Counted from the stretch's first letter, positions 24,425-34,435 are shown. The stretch is DNA of 64,000 bases from Pantoea alhagi (GCF_002101395.1 NZ_CP019706.1:248001-312000), one strand, 5' to 3'. Translations and numbers: made by a program. Notes: a model not told the origin generated them from the sequence alone.

Positions 24425-26092
24425 TTACTCGCCGCTTTTAGCCCAGGTATCACGCAGGCCAACGGTACGGTTAAATACCAGATGCTGCGGACTGGAATAA
24501 ACGCTGTCGGCACAGAAATAGCCTTCGCGTTCAAACTGGTAAGGCGAGGTGGCTTCAGCCTGTTTCAGGCCTGGTTCGACAAAGCCATGCTTAATCACCA
24601 GCGATTCCGGGTTAATGGTTGCAAGGAAATCTTCCGCCGCGCCCGGATTCGGCACGCTAAACAGACGATCGTAAAGACGGAACTCGGCCGGTGCCGCATG
24701 TTCTGCCGATACCCAGTGGATAACGCCTTTCACTTTACGGCCATCCGCCGGATCTTTGCTCAGCGTATCAACATCGCAGGTGCAGAAAATGCAGGTAATA
24801 TTACCCTCTTCATCTTTCGCGATACGCTCGGCACGGATAACGTAGGCATTACGCAGACGCACCTCTTTACCCAGTACCAGACGTTTGTACTGCTTGTTCG
24901 CTTCTTCACGGAAATCAGCGCGATCGATCCAGATTTCACGGCTAAAAGGCACTGCACGCGTGCCCATCTCCGGCTTATTCGGATGATTTGGCATGCTAAT
25001 GATCTCTTCATGACCGGCTGGCAGGTTCTCAATCACCACTTTCACCGGATCGAGCACTGCCATTGCGCGCGGCGCATTTTCGTTCAGATCGTCACGAATA
25101 CAGGACTCCAGCGCCGCCATCTCCACGATGTTATCCTGTTTGGTCACGCCTATACGGCGGCAGAATTCGCGGATAGACGCAGCGGTATAACCACGGCGGC
25201 GTAGGCCAGAAACGGTAAGCATGCGCGGATCGTCCCAGCCTTCCACCACTTTCTCTGTTACCAGCAGGTTCAGCTTACGCTTGGACATAATGGCGTATTC
25301 AAGATTCAGGCGAGAGAATTCGTACTGACGCGGATGTACCGGGATGGTGATGTTATCCAGCACCCAGTCATACAGACGGCGGTTATCCTGGAACTCCAGC
25401 GTACAAAGCGAATGGGTGATCCCTTCCAGCGCATCGGAAATGCAGTGGGTGAAATCGTACATCGGATAGATGCACCACTTGTTGCCGGTCTGATGATGCT
25501 CGGCAAATTTTACACGGTACAGCACCGGATCGCGCATTACGATAAAGTTGGATGCCATATCGATTTTAGCGCGCAGGCAGGCGGTGCCTTCAGCAAATTC
25601 ACCGTTGCGCATTTTCTCAAACAGCGCCAGGTTTTCTTCCACGCTGCGATCGCGGTATGGGCTGTTTTTACCCGGCGAGGTCAGCGTACCGCGATATTCG
25701 CGGATCTGTTCCGGCGACAGTTCATCGACATAGGCCAGACCTTTGTTGATCAGCTCAATGGCGTAGTGATAAAGCTGGTCAAAATAGTTGGAGGAGTAAC
25801 GAACTTCACCACTCCACTGGAAACCCAACCATTGCACGTCACGCTTGATTGACTCGACATACTCGATATCTTCTTTTACCGGGTTGGTATCGTCAAAACG
25901 CAGGTTACATTCGCCCTGATAATCTTGCGCGATGCCAAAGTTCAGGCAGATAGATTTTGCGTGACCAATATGCAAATAGCCATTTGGTTCCGGTGGAAAA
26001 CGGGTATGCACACTGCTGTGCTTGCCGCTCGCCAAATCTTCGTCGATGATCTGACGAATAAAATTAGTTGGGCGGGCTTCAGCCTCACTCAT
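24425..26092 (-). CDS. glnS: Glutaminyl-tRNA synthetase
   Basis: Class I synthetase, 555 residues, charges tRNA-Gln; four tRNA-Gln genes lie 8 kb downstream. The HIGH motif is PPEPNGYLHIGH and the KMSKS-type motif is IMSKRKL. The start MSEAEARPTNF at 26092 matches E. coli; the preceding codon is a GTG in frame that could be read as a start but has no homology support. The C-terminal anticodon-binding beta-barrels are complete. Confidence 0.97.
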   Translation of the reverse strand: MSEAEARPTNFIRQIIDEDLASGKHSSVHTRFPPEPNGYLHIGHAKSICLNFGIAQDYQGECNLRFDDTNPVKEDIEYVESIKRDVQWLGFQWSGEVRYSSNYFDQLYHYAIELINKGLAYVDELSPEQIREYRGTLTSPGKNSPYRDRSVEENLALFEKMRNGEFAEGTACLRAKIDMASNFIVMRDPVLYRVKFAEHHQTGNKWCIYPMYDFTHCISDALEGITHSLCTLEFQDNRRLYDWVLDNITIPVHPRQYEFSRLNLEYAIMSKRKLNLLVTEKVVEGWDDPRMLTVSGLRRRGYTAASIREFCRRIGVTKQDNIVEMAALESCIRDDLNENAPRAMAVLDPVKVVIENLPAGHEEIISMPNHPNKPEMGTRAVPFSREIWIDRADFREEANKQYKRLVLGKEVRLRNAYVIRAERIAKDEEGNITCIFCTCDVDTLSKDPADGRKVKGVIHWVSAEHAAPAEFRLYDRLFSVPNPGAAEDFLATINPESLVIKHGFVEPGLKQAEATSPYQFEREGYFCADSVYSSPQHLVFNRTVGLRDTWAKSGE

Positions 26093-26247
26093 CACTGTAT
26101 CCTCAACACGAAATGTCTGGTCGTTATAACCAGGAAATAACGGATATGATCCACAAAGCGTGCAAGGGAAACAACCGTTTGTTAGCGCTGAGGCAGAAAA
26201 AAGGCAGGAATCGCTTCCTGCCTGAAGAGGTTTAACGCAGAGGCGCG

Positions 26248-28281
26248 TTATTTCTGGATTTCGTACAGTTTGCTTTCGCCTGCAATCACCGTTCCGGTGG
26301 CCAGCGATGCCATTCCGGCGAAGTCGTCGATATTGCTCACCACCACCGGGCTGATCATGGAGCGGGCGTTGGCATTAAGGAAATCGAGATCCATTTCCAG
26401 CACCGGCTGACCGGCGCTCACGGTTGCGCCCTCTTCCACCAGTCGCGTAAAGCCTTTACCCGCTAACGCCACGGTATCCAGCCCCATATGCACCACGATT
26501 TCCACGCCATTTGCCGTTTCCAGGCAGAATGCATGATTAGTGTTAAAGATTTTCACTACCGTTCCGGCAATCGGCGCTACTACTGTTTTGCCGGTAGGTT
26601 TGATCGCTACGCCATCACCCACTGCTTTGCTGGCGAAAGCTTCATCAGGCACCTGATCAATTGGCACAATTTCACCGCTTACCGGCGCGACCAGGGTGGC
26701 AATCGTTTGCTGAGCGTTCGCCGGAGCCGCTTTTACTGCAGGCTCAGCGGCAATAACTGGCGCTGCGCCGCCGGATGCCGCTACCGGCCCTTTTGCCAGG
26801 ACGTTTTTCATTGCTGAGGCGATGGATTCCGCCTGGGCGCCGACAATAATTTGTACGCTCTGCTTGTTCAGACGGATCACGCCGGATGCGCCTAAACGCT
26901 TCGCCAGCTGTTCGTTCAGCGCCGCGCTGTCTTTTACATTCAGACGCAGACGCGTAATACAGGCATCAATATGCGTCAGGTTAGCTGAACCACCTACCGC
27001 GCTGATATAGCGACGCGCCAGGGATTCGGTTTCCGTTTCGCCTTGCAGGTTATTTTCGACATTTACATCGTAGCCATCCGTCTCATCACCGGAAACCGCC
27101 AGTTCACGGCCCGGAGTCAGCAGGTTGAAGCGTTTGATGGTAAAACGGAACACCAGATAATAGATAACAAAGAACACCAGCCCCTGCGGGATTAGCATAT
27201 ACCACTGGGTCGCCAGCGGATTGCGCGATTGCAACGCCATATCCACCAGCCCAGCGCTGAAACCGAAACCGGAGATCCAGTGCATGCTCGCAGAGATAAA
27301 CACTGAAATACCGGTCAGGACCGCGTGGATAAAGTAAAGCACCGGTGCCACAAACATAAAGGAGAATTCCAGCGGCTCGGTAATACCGGTAAAGAAAGCC
27401 GCAAACGCTGCGGCGATCATAATACCGCCTACTTTGGCGCGGTTTTCTGGATGCGCGCACTGATAAATCGCCAGCGCGGCGCCCGGCAGACCAAACATCA
27501 TGATCGGGAAGAAGCCCGCCTGATATTGCCCCGTTACGCCAACAATGCCTTTTCCGCTGGCAATGGACTGCGCGCCGCCGAGGAAGTTAGGGATATCGTT
27601 GATGCCCGCCACGTCAAACCAGAAAACAGAGTTCAGCGCATGATGCAGACCGACCGGAATCAGCAAGCGGTTGAAGAAGGCATAAACGCCGGCGCCAGCA
27701 GAACCCAGTTTTTGAATATGTTCGCCAAAAGAGACCAGCGCGTTGAAAATAAGCGGCCAGACATACATCAGAATAAAGGCGATCAGAATCATCAGGAAGG
27801 AGACCAGAATAGGCACCAGCCTGCGTCCGCTAAAGAAGGAGAGCGCTTTCGGCAGTTCTACGTGGCTGAAGCGGTTATAAACTTCAGCAGAGAGAATACC
27901 CACCAGAATACCGACAAACTGGTTATCAATTTTGCCGAATGCGGCTGGCACTTGCTCCAGCGGCATTTTCTGAATCATCGCCACTGCCGCTGGTGAGCAG
28001 AGCGTGGTCACGACCAGAAAGCCTACAAAGCCCGATAGCGCCGCAGCACCGTCTTTATCTTTCGACATGCCATAAGCAATACCGACGGCGAACAGCGCAG
28101 GCATATGTTCAATAATCGCGCCGCCCGATTTAATCAGCAGCGCGGCCAGTGCGTTACCCGCTCCCCAACTATCGGGATCGAGCCAGTAACCGACGCCCAT
28201 TAAAATTGCGGCGGCGGGTAGCGTAGCAACAGGCACCATCAGCGCCCGGCCCACCTTTTGCAAATAACTAAGAATATTCAC
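26248..28281 (-). CDS. nagE: PTS N-acetylglucosamine permease, EIICBA fusion
   Basis: Inner-membrane transporter that phosphorylates N-acetylglucosamine during uptake. 677 residues in three domains: EIIC (residues about 1-370; many membrane spans, LHHALNSVFWFDVAG), EIIB with the phosphorylated Cys in HIDACITRLRLNVKD, and EIIA with the phosphorylated His in VEIVVHMGLDTVAL. Alanine-rich linkers join them. Divergent from nagB; the shared control region has NagC and CRP sites. Confidence 0.97.
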   Translation of the reverse strand: MNILSYLQKVGRALMVPVATLPAAAILMGVGYWLDPDSWGAGNALAALLIKSGGAIIEHMPALFAVGIAYGMSKDKDGAAALSGFVGFLVVTTLCSPAAVAMIQKMPLEQVPAAFGKIDNQFVGILVGILSAEVYNRFSHVELPKALSFFSGRRLVPILVSFLMILIAFILMYVWPLIFNALVSFGEHIQKLGSAGAGVYAFFNRLLIPVGLHHALNSVFWFDVAGINDIPNFLGGAQSIASGKGIVGVTGQYQAGFFPIMMFGLPGAALAIYQCAHPENRAKVGGIMIAAAFAAFFTGITEPLEFSFMFVAPVLYFIHAVLTGISVFISASMHWISGFGFSAGLVDMALQSRNPLATQWYMLIPQGLVFFVIYYLVFRFTIKRFNLLTPGRELAVSGDETDGYDVNVENNLQGETETESLARRYISAVGGSANLTHIDACITRLRLNVKDSAALNEQLAKRLGASGVIRLNKQSVQIIVGAQAESIASAMKNVLAKGPVAASGGAAPVIAAEPAVKAAPANAQQTIATLVAPVSGEIVPIDQVPDEAFASKAVGDGVAIKPTGKTVVAPIAGTVVKIFNTNHAFCLETANGVEIVVHMGLDTVALAGKGFTRLVEEGATVSAGQPVLEMDLDFLNANARSMISPVVVSNIDDFAGMASLATGTVIAGESKLYEIQK

Positions 28282-28389
28282 TCTTTCCCCCTGTGAGAAT
28301 CAAAAAAGGCGTCTGAAGCTGTTACTTTTATTATCACATCCCTCAGATAACCTAACGAAAGTACAGCATGCTACGCAGTGTAAAAAGAA

Positions 28390-28412
28390 TTTAATTCGCT
28401 TCGCAAATTAAA
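28390..28412. promoter_or_regulatory. NagC operator near nagE
   Basis: An inverted repeat with outer arms TTTAATT and AATTAAA around CGCTTCGC. It has the AT-rich arms and central form of known NagC operators and lies on the nagE side of the divergent region. Its centre is about 94 bases from the nagB-side site, close to the spacing that allows NagC looping in E. coli. Confidence 0.7.
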
Positions 28413-28423
28413 ACCGCTCCGTA

Positions 28424-28439
28424 TGTGACAGTTGTCACC
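28424..28439. promoter_or_regulatory. CRP-cAMP site in the nagE-nagB region
   Basis: TGTGACAGTTGTCACC matches the CRP consensus TGTGA-N6-TCACA in nine of ten core bases. It lies between the two NagC operators, as in E. coli, and should activate both divergent promoters. Confidence 0.75.
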
Positions 28440-28483
28440 ATAAACTTGATTGGAACTTGCATGGCGCTGGTTATCTTTCCCTA

Positions 28484-28506
28484 CTTATTTTATGATTAAA
28501 AATATC
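28484..28506. promoter_or_regulatory. NagC operator near nagB
   Basis: Starts CTTATTTTATGATTAAAAAT and ends ATC; this is the form I recall for the E. coli nagB operator, with about three differences. Together with the site at 28390 it would let NagC loop and repress both nag units. Confidence 0.7.
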
Positions 28507-28616
28507 CGGACGGCGATCTCCTTTACGGTAAGTGTTAACAGGTCAAAATACGCTTAGATAGGTGACCTTACCGTCCATTAACCGGTTTGAATAATACTCC
28601 TTAAACGAGGTCAACT

Positions 28617-29417
28617 ATGAGACTAATTCCCCTGGCAAATGCTTCCCAGGTAGGTAAATGGGCCGCACGTCATATCGTAAACCGTATTAACGCCTTTAAA
28701 CCCACGCGCGAACGCCCTTTTGTACTTGGTCTGCCCACCGGTGGTACACCGCTGGAAGCCTATAAACATTTAATTGAAATGCACAAAGCGGGCCAGGTTA
28801 GCTTCCAGAACGTCGTCACCTTCAATATGGATGAATATGTCGGCTTGCCGAAAGAACATCCTGAAAGCTACCACAGCTTTATGTATCGTAATTTTTTCGA
28901 TCACGTTGATATTCCGCGAGAAAACATCAATCTTCTTAATGGAAATGCAGCGGATATTGACGCAGAATGTCGCCAGTATGAAGAAAAAATTCGCGCTTAT
29001 GGAAAAATCCACCTGTTTATGGGCGGCGTAGGCAATGACGGCCATATCGCCTTTAACGAACCTGCGTCTTCGCTGGCATCCCGTACTCGCATCAAAACGC
29101 TGACGCATGATACCCGCGTCGCTAACTCACGCTTTTTCGATGGTGATGTGAATCAGGTACCTAAGTATGCCTTAACGGTGGGCGTTGGCACGCTGCTGGA
29201 CGCTGAAGAAGTGATGATTCTGGTGACCGGCCATGTGAAGGCGCAGGCGCTACAGGCTGCAGTCGAAGGCAATGTTAACCATATGTGGACCATCAGCTGT
29301 CTGCAGCTTCATCCTAAAGCGGTAGTGGTTTGCGATGAGCCTTCCACCATGGAGCTGAAGGTAAAAACCGTCAAATATTTCCGCGAAATGGAAGCGGAAA
29401 ATATGCAGAATTTATAA
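28617..29417 (+). CDS. nagB: Glucosamine-6-phosphate deaminase
   Basis: Converts glucosamine 6-phosphate to fructose 6-phosphate and ammonia, the last step of amino-sugar breakdown. 266 residues as in E. coli. Active-site segments GLPTGGTPLEAY, FNMDEYVGL (Asp72) and GNDGHIAFNEPASSL (with His143 and the Glu of the catalytic relay) are intact, as is the allosteric C-terminal region. First gene of the nagBAC operon. Confidence 0.98.
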   Translation: MRLIPLANASQVGKWAARHIVNRINAFKPTRERPFVLGLPTGGTPLEAYKHLIEMHKAGQVSFQNVVTFNMDEYVGLPKEHPESYHSFMYRNFFDHVDIPRENINLLNGNAADIDAECRQYEEKIRAYGKIHLFMGGVGNDGHIAFNEPASSLASRTRIKTLTHDTRVANSRFFDGDVNQVPKYALTVGVGTLLDAEEVMILVTGHVKAQALQAAVEGNVNHMWTISCLQLHPKAVVVCDEPSTMELKVKTVKYFREMEAENMQNL

Positions 29418-29483
29418 TCACTGGATTTAACCCCTGTCCGGTTAACCAGCCGGACAGATGCCGCCTTGAGTCGGGAGAATATT

Positions 29484-30632
29484 ATGTATGCTTTAGTAAA
29501 TGGTCGCGTGTTTACCGGCCATGAAATCCTCGATAATCACGCTGTTATTATTAATAACGATCTGATTGAACGTGTCTGTCCTCACGATGAGCTACCAGCG
29601 GAATGCGAACAGCGTGATGTGGGTGGCGCAATCATAGCTCCCGGCTTTATTGACGTTCAGCTAAATGGCTGCGGCGGCGTCCAGTTTAATGATGATATTG
29701 ATGCGATTAGCCTGGAAACCCTGGCTATTATGCAAAAAGCGAATGAGAAGTCAGGCTGTACCAGCTTTCTTCCTACCCTGATTACCAGCAGCGATGAGCT
29801 GATGGTACGGGCGGTCGAGGTGATGCGTAGCTGGCTGGAACTGCATTCCCATCAGGCGCTCGGCCTGCATCTTGAAGGCCCGTGGCTGAACGTGGCGAAA
29901 AAAGGCACCCACCACGCAGAGTTAATCCGCAAACCCGATGCGGCACTGGTCAAATTCCTGTGCGATAACACTGATGTGATTACCAAAGTTACCCTGGCAC
30001 CAGAAATGGCGGGCACCGAGGTGATCCATCAATTACACGACGCTGGCATTATTGTTTCCGCCGGGCATTCTCATGCTACCTATGATGAAGCGCGTAGCGG
30101 TTTTGCCGCCGGCATCAGCTTTGCCACACATTTATATAACGCCATGCCGGTAACAACCGGTCGCGAGCCCGGTTTGATTGGCGCGCTGCTCGATACGCCA
30201 GAAGTTTACTGCGGCATTATTGCCGACGGCCTGCATGTTCACTACGCTAACGTGCGCAACGCAAAACGCATCAAAGGCGATAAGCTGGTACTGGTTACTG
30301 ATGCCACCGCGCCAGCCGGTGCAGCTATTGACCGGTTCATTTTTGCCGGTAAAACAATATACTATCGAAACGGGCTGTGTGTTGACGAAAACGGGACGCT
30401 GAGCGGATCGGCGCTAACGATGATCGAAGCAGTACAGAACTGCGTTGAACATGTCGGCATTTCACTGGATGAGACCTTGCGTATGGCAACGCTTTATCCA
30501 GCCCGTGCAATGGGCGTGGATAAACAGTTAGGCTCTATTGAAGCTGGAAAAGTAGCAAACCTGGCTGTTTTCACACGCGATTATCACATTATCAAGACTA
30601 TCGTTAACGGTAACGAAGTCTTTAGCGAGTAA
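29484..30632 (+). CDS. nagA: N-acetylglucosamine-6-phosphate deacetylase
   Basis: Removes the acetyl group from GlcNAc-6-phosphate to give the NagB substrate. 382 residues from MYALVNGRVFTGHE at 29484; GGGAG lies just upstream, and a TTG at 29466 is an unneeded extension. Conserved amidohydrolase segments: PGFIDVQLNGCGGVQFND, GLHLEGPW (metal Glu), SAGHSHAT and VTDATAPAG (catalytic Asp). Confidence 0.97.
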   Translation: MYALVNGRVFTGHEILDNHAVIINNDLIERVCPHDELPAECEQRDVGGAIIAPGFIDVQLNGCGGVQFNDDIDAISLETLAIMQKANEKSGCTSFLPTLITSSDELMVRAVEVMRSWLELHSHQALGLHLEGPWLNVAKKGTHHAELIRKPDAALVKFLCDNTDVITKVTLAPEMAGTEVIHQLHDAGIIVSAGHSHATYDEARSGFAAGISFATHLYNAMPVTTGREPGLIGALLDTPEVYCGIIADGLHVHYANVRNAKRIKGDKLVLVTDATAPAGAAIDRFIFAGKTIYYRNGLCVDENGTLSGSALTMIEAVQNCVEHVGISLDETLRMATLYPARAMGVDKQLGSIEAGKVANLAVFTRDYHIIKTIVNGNEVFSE

Positions 30633-30638
30633 TCATTG

Positions 30639-31859
30639 ATGACCACTGGCGGCCAGGCACAAATAGGAAATGTCGATCTCGTAAAGCAGTTAAACAGCGC
30701 AGCGGTTTACCGCCTTATCGATCAGATGGGTCCCATTTCCCGTATTCAGATTGCGGAGCATAGCCAGCTTGCGCCAGCCAGCGTCACGAAAATTACCCGC
30801 CAGCTTATTGAGCGCGGCCTGATAAAAGAGGTCGATCAGCAGGCCTCTACCGGCGGTCGCCGCGCCATTTCGATCGTTACCGAAACACGGGGCTTTCATA
30901 CCATTGGCGTGCGCCTTGGGCGTAACGACGCCACGCTCACGCTCTACGACCTGAGCGGTAAGTCGCTGGCGGAGGAGCATTACCCGCTGCCTGAGCGCAC
31001 CCAGGAGACGCTGGAGCATGCGCTTTTCAATGCCATCGATCACTTTATTGCAGCTCATCAGCGCAAGCTGCGTGAGCTGATTGCCATCTCTGTTATTTTG
31101 CCAGGCCTGGTCGATCCACATAGTGGCATCATTCGTTATATGCCACATATCACGGTCAATAACTGGCCGCTGGTCGCTAATCTTAAACAGCGTTTCCACG
31201 TTACCAGCTTTGTTGGTCATGACATTCGCAGCCTGGCGCTGGCGGAACACTATTTTGGTGCAAGTCGCGACTGCGCAGATTCTATTTTGGTGCGCTTACA
31301 TCGCGGCACCGGGGCGGGCATCATCACTAACGGTCATATTTTTCTCGGCAGCAACGGCAACGTAGGGGAAATAGGTCATATTCAGGTGGATCCGCTGGGC
31401 GAGCGCTGCCACTGCGGCAACTTTGGCTGTCTGGAGACCATTGCCGCCAACGGCGCGCTGGAAAATCGCGTGCGTCGTCTGTTGCAGCAAGATTACCCCA
31501 GTACGTTAACGCTGGATGATTGTACGATCCACGCTATCTGCAAAGCGGCCAATCGCGGTGACAGGCTGGCGACGGAAGTGATTGAGCATGCCGGGCGCTA
31601 TTTAGGTAAAGCGATCGCAATTGCGATAAATTTGTTTAATCCACAAAAAATCGTGCTGGCTGGCGAGATTACCGAAGCGGAAAAGGTGCTGTTCCCGGCT
31701 ATTGAAAGCTGTATCAATGCGCAAACGTTAAAGGCATTTCGTAAAAATTTACCGGTCGTGCGCTCTGAGTTGGATCATCGTTCCGCCATTGGCGCTTTCG
31801 CGCTGGCCAAACGCGCCATGCTGAATGGTGCCCTGCTCCAGCATCTGCTGGAAGAATAA
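30639..31859 (+). CDS. nagC: NagC, ROK-family repressor of amino-sugar genes
   Basis: 406 residues. N-terminal winged helix (VYRLIDQMGPISRIQIAEHS, VTKITRQLIERGLI), followed by a ROK fold that binds GlcNAc-6-phosphate, with the zinc motif ERCHCGNFGCLE. Starts 6 bases after nagA, so the regulator is made with the enzymes it controls. In E. coli nagD follows; here the operon ends with a terminator. Confidence 0.97.
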   Translation: MTTGGQAQIGNVDLVKQLNSAAVYRLIDQMGPISRIQIAEHSQLAPASVTKITRQLIERGLIKEVDQQASTGGRRAISIVTETRGFHTIGVRLGRNDATLTLYDLSGKSLAEEHYPLPERTQETLEHALFNAIDHFIAAHQRKLRELIAISVILPGLVDPHSGIIRYMPHITVNNWPLVANLKQRFHVTSFVGHDIRSLALAEHYFGASRDCADSILVRLHRGTGAGIITNGHIFLGSNGNVGEIGHIQVDPLGERCHCGNFGCLETIAANGALENRVRRLLQQDYPSTLTLDDCTIHAICKAANRGDRLATEVIEHAGRYLGKAIAIAINLFNPQKIVLAGEITEAEKVLFPAIESCINAQTLKAFRKNLPVVRSELDHRSAIGAFALAKRAMLNGALLQHLLEE

Positions 31860-31866
31860 CCGCTAA

Positions 31867-31893
31867 CGCCAGCCTTTCACGGCTGGCTTTTTT
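31867..31893 (+). terminator. Terminator after nagC
   Basis: GCCAGCC, TTTCAC, GGCTGGC then nine T, starting 9 bases after the nagC stop. It closes the nagBAC operon with no nagD. The rest of the 291 bases to asnB is AT-rich and must hold the asnB promoter. Confidence 0.92.
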
Positions 31894-32150
31894 TTTGCGT
31901 TGCGCCCGCACGGCTGTTTTTTGCTCAACAGGGCATCTTTTTTGATGAATCCACAATTATCTGCGCATTTTTTTAGATAAAATCTAATATCCAACGCCTG
32001 ACAACAACCTTTTTATCAAGAAAAAGGGAAATCGCTTGCATTGCATGTACCAGATAGCGCATTTTCTTATACATCACGCAACGACAGGCGTTGCTTTTCC
32101 AACATCACTTAATGAAAACATCACCGTTTAGGTGAGATCAGGAGTAGGTT

Positions 32151-33818
32151 ATGTGTTCAATCTTCGGTGTACTCGATCTGAAAAGCGACGCTTCAGAACT
32201 GCGTAAAAAAGCGTTAGAACTTTCACGCCTGATGCGTCATCGCGGCCCGGACTGGTCCGGTGTCTATGCTGACGACCATGCCATACTGGCGCATGAACGT
32301 TTGTCGATTGTTGACGTTAACAACGGCGCGCAGCCCCTGTACAACGCAGCCCATACCCACGTTCTGGCCGTTAACGGTGAAATCTATAACCATCAGGCGC
32401 TGCGCGCAGAGTTGAGCGATCGCTATGCGTTTCAGACCGGTTCCGACTGCGAAGTGATCCTGGCGCTCTATCAGGAAAAGGGCGTTGATTTCCTGGACGA
32501 TCTGCAGGGCATGTTCGCCTTTATCCTTTACGATAGCGAAAAGAAAAGCTGGCTGATTGGCCGCGATCATATCGGCATTATCCCGCTCTATATGGGCAAC
32601 GATGAGCATGGCAACCTGTTTGTGGCTTCAGAGATGAAAGCGCTGGTGCCGGTATGCCGCACCATTAAAGAATTCCCGCCGGGAAGCTATCTCTCCAGCA
32701 CCGATGGCGAAATTCGTCGTTATTACCAGCGTGACTGGATGGAATATGACAGCGTCGCCAACAACTCTACTGATGCAACCGCGCTGAAAAATGCGCTGGA
32801 AGAGTCAGTAAAAGGCCATCTGATGTCCGATGTGCCTTACGGTGTGCTGCTTTCAGGCGGTCTGGACTCGTCCATTATTTCGGCGATCACCAAACGCTTC
32901 GCGGCAAAACGCGTGGAAGATCAGGATAAGAGCGATGCCTGGTGGCCGCAGCTGCACTCTTTCGCCGTTGGACTCGAAGGCTCGCCCGATCTGAAAGCGG
33001 CCCGTTCCGTCGCCGATCACCTGGGTACGGTACATCATGAGATTCACTTTACCGTGCAGGAAGGTCTGGATGCGATTCGCGATGTGATCTATCACATTGA
33101 AACATATGATGTCACCACCATCCGCGCCTCTACGCCGATGTACCTGATGTCACGTAAGATTAAAGCGATGGGCATTAAAATGGTGCTCTCTGGCGAAGGC
33201 GCCGATGAAGTGTTTGGCGGCTATCTCTACTTCCATAAGGCACCAAACGCGAAAGAGTTCCATGAGGAAAACGTCCGTAAGCTGCTGGCGCTGCACATGT
33301 ATGACTGTGCGCGTGCCAATAAGGCGATGTCCGCATGGGGCGTGGAAGCGCGTGTGCCCTTCCTCGATAAAAAGTTTCTCGACGTGGCGATGCGCATCAA
33401 CCCGCAGGACAAAATGTGCGGCAGCAACGGCAAAATGGAAAAGCATATTCTGCGTGAATGCTTCTCTTCTTACCTGCCGGAGAGCGTGGCCTGGCGTCAG
33501 AAAGAGCAGTTCTCTGACGGCGTAGGCTACAGCTGGATTGATACGTTGAAAGAAGTCGCTGCACAGCAGGTGAGCGCTCAGCAGCTTGAAACCGCGCGCT
33601 ATCGCTTCCCGTACAACACGCCAACGTCAAAAGAAGCCTATCTCTACCGCGAGATCTTCGAAGAGCTGTTCCCGCTACCAAGCGCGGCAGAGTGCATTCC
33701 AGGTGGTCCGTCTGTGGCCTGCTCTTCTGCTAAAGCCATTGAGTGGGATGAAGCCTTTAAAAGCATGGACGATCCGTCCGGGCGCGCTGTCGGCGTACAC
33801 CAGTCCGCCTATAAATAA
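32151..33818 (+). CDS. asnB: Asparagine synthetase B (glutamine-hydrolysing)
   Basis: Makes asparagine from aspartate, glutamine and ATP. 555 residues: N-terminal glutaminase domain with catalytic Cys2 (MCSIFGVLD), the RHRGPD and LAHERLSIVD segments, then the synthetase domain with the ATP pyrophosphatase loop LLSGGLDSSIISAI and LSGEGADEVFGGY. It follows the nag operon, as in E. coli (where nagD lies between). Confidence 0.97.
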   Translation: MCSIFGVLDLKSDASELRKKALELSRLMRHRGPDWSGVYADDHAILAHERLSIVDVNNGAQPLYNAAHTHVLAVNGEIYNHQALRAELSDRYAFQTGSDCEVILALYQEKGVDFLDDLQGMFAFILYDSEKKSWLIGRDHIGIIPLYMGNDEHGNLFVASEMKALVPVCRTIKEFPPGSYLSSTDGEIRRYYQRDWMEYDSVANNSTDATALKNALEESVKGHLMSDVPYGVLLSGGLDSSIISAITKRFAAKRVEDQDKSDAWWPQLHSFAVGLEGSPDLKAARSVADHLGTVHHEIHFTVQEGLDAIRDVIYHIETYDVTTIRASTPMYLMSRKIKAMGIKMVLSGEGADEVFGGYLYFHKAPNAKEFHEENVRKLLALHMYDCARANKAMSAWGVEARVPFLDKKFLDVAMRINPQDKMCGSNGKMEKHILRECFSSYLPESVAWRQKEQFSDGVGYSWIDTLKEVAAQQVSAQQLETARYRFPYNTPTSKEAYLYREIFEELFPLPSAAECIPGGPSVACSSAKAIEWDEAFKSMDDPSGRAVGVHQSAYK

Positions 33819-33837
33819 GCAATCTTACATCACCAAT

Positions 33838-33866
33838 AAAACGGGCCTGCGCGGCCCGTTTTTTTA
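33838..33866 (+). terminator. Terminator after asnB
   Basis: AAACGGGCC, TGCGC, GGCCCGTTTTTTT: perfect stem plus T-run, 20 bases past the stop. Confidence 0.92.
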
Positions 33867-34037
33867 TTGCATCTGGCGGTGTTACGATCAAAAATTGTCG
33901 TTTTTATCATCACGCTGGTTACAAGCCAGTCAAACAGTGTGCGAATGGTAAAAAACGACAAAAAACTTGTTGACGCTCTTGAGTGCAATACGCATAATGC
34001 GCCCCGCAACGCCGATGAAGGTAGCGCGAAAAAAGAT

Positions 34038-34114
34038 GGCTACGTAGCTCAGCTGGTTAGAGCACAGCACTCATAATGCTGGGGTCACAGGTTCGATTCC
34101 CGTCGTAGCCACCA
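34038..34114 (+). tRNA. tRNA-Met(CAT), elongator, copy 1
   Basis: 77 bases, GGCTACG...CGTAGCC acceptor stem, CAT anticodon in CTCATAA, encoded CCA end. Elongator type, since the acceptor stem begins with a normal G-C pair. First gene of a seven-tRNA operon (Met-Leu-Gln-Gln-Met-Gln-Gln), the same order as in E. coli. Confidence 0.97.
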
Positions 34115-34122
34115 TCTTTTTT

Positions 34123-34207
34123 GCGGGAGTGGCGAAATTGGTAGACGCACCAGATTTAGGTTCTGGCGCCGCAAGGTGTGCGAGTTCAAGTCTCGCCTCC
34201 CGCACCA
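34123..34207 (+). tRNA. tRNA-Leu(TAG)
   Basis: 85 bases with the long variable arm of leucine tRNAs (GGCGCCGCAAGGTGT region). The anticodon loop is TTTAGGT, anticodon TAG, and CCA is encoded. Matches E. coli leuW as remembered. Confidence 0.97.
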
Positions 34208-34229
34208 TTTCAGTCATCGGTTTAGCGGA

Positions 34230-34304
34230 TGGGGTATCGCCAAGCGGTAAGGCACCGGTTTTTGATACCGGCATTCCCTGGTTCGAATCCAGGTACCCCA
34301 GCCA
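34230..34304 (+). tRNA. tRNA-Gln(TTG), copy 1
   Basis: 75 bases with acceptor stem TGGGGTA/TACCCCA, anticodon TTG in TTTTGAT and encoded CCA. The U1-A72 pair (TGGGG start) is typical of tRNA-Gln and is recognised by GlnS. Confidence 0.97.
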
Positions 34305-34339
34305 TATTTCTGATGTGAAACTGATGCGTAATCGGATCT

Positions 34340-34414
34340 TGGGATATCGCCAAGCGGTAAGGCACCGGTTTTTGATACCGGCATTCCCTGGTTCGAATCC
34401 AGGTATCCCAGCCA
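34340..34414 (+). tRNA. tRNA-Gln(TTG), copy 2, with compensatory acceptor change
   Basis: 75 bases, same as copy 1 except the acceptor stem reads TGGGATA/TATCCCA: one G-C pair has become A-U on both strands of the stem. Anticodon TTG and CCA end retained. Pairing is kept, so the gene should be functional. Confidence 0.96.
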
Positions 34415-34435
34415 CATCAGAAAGCAATAAAATTT

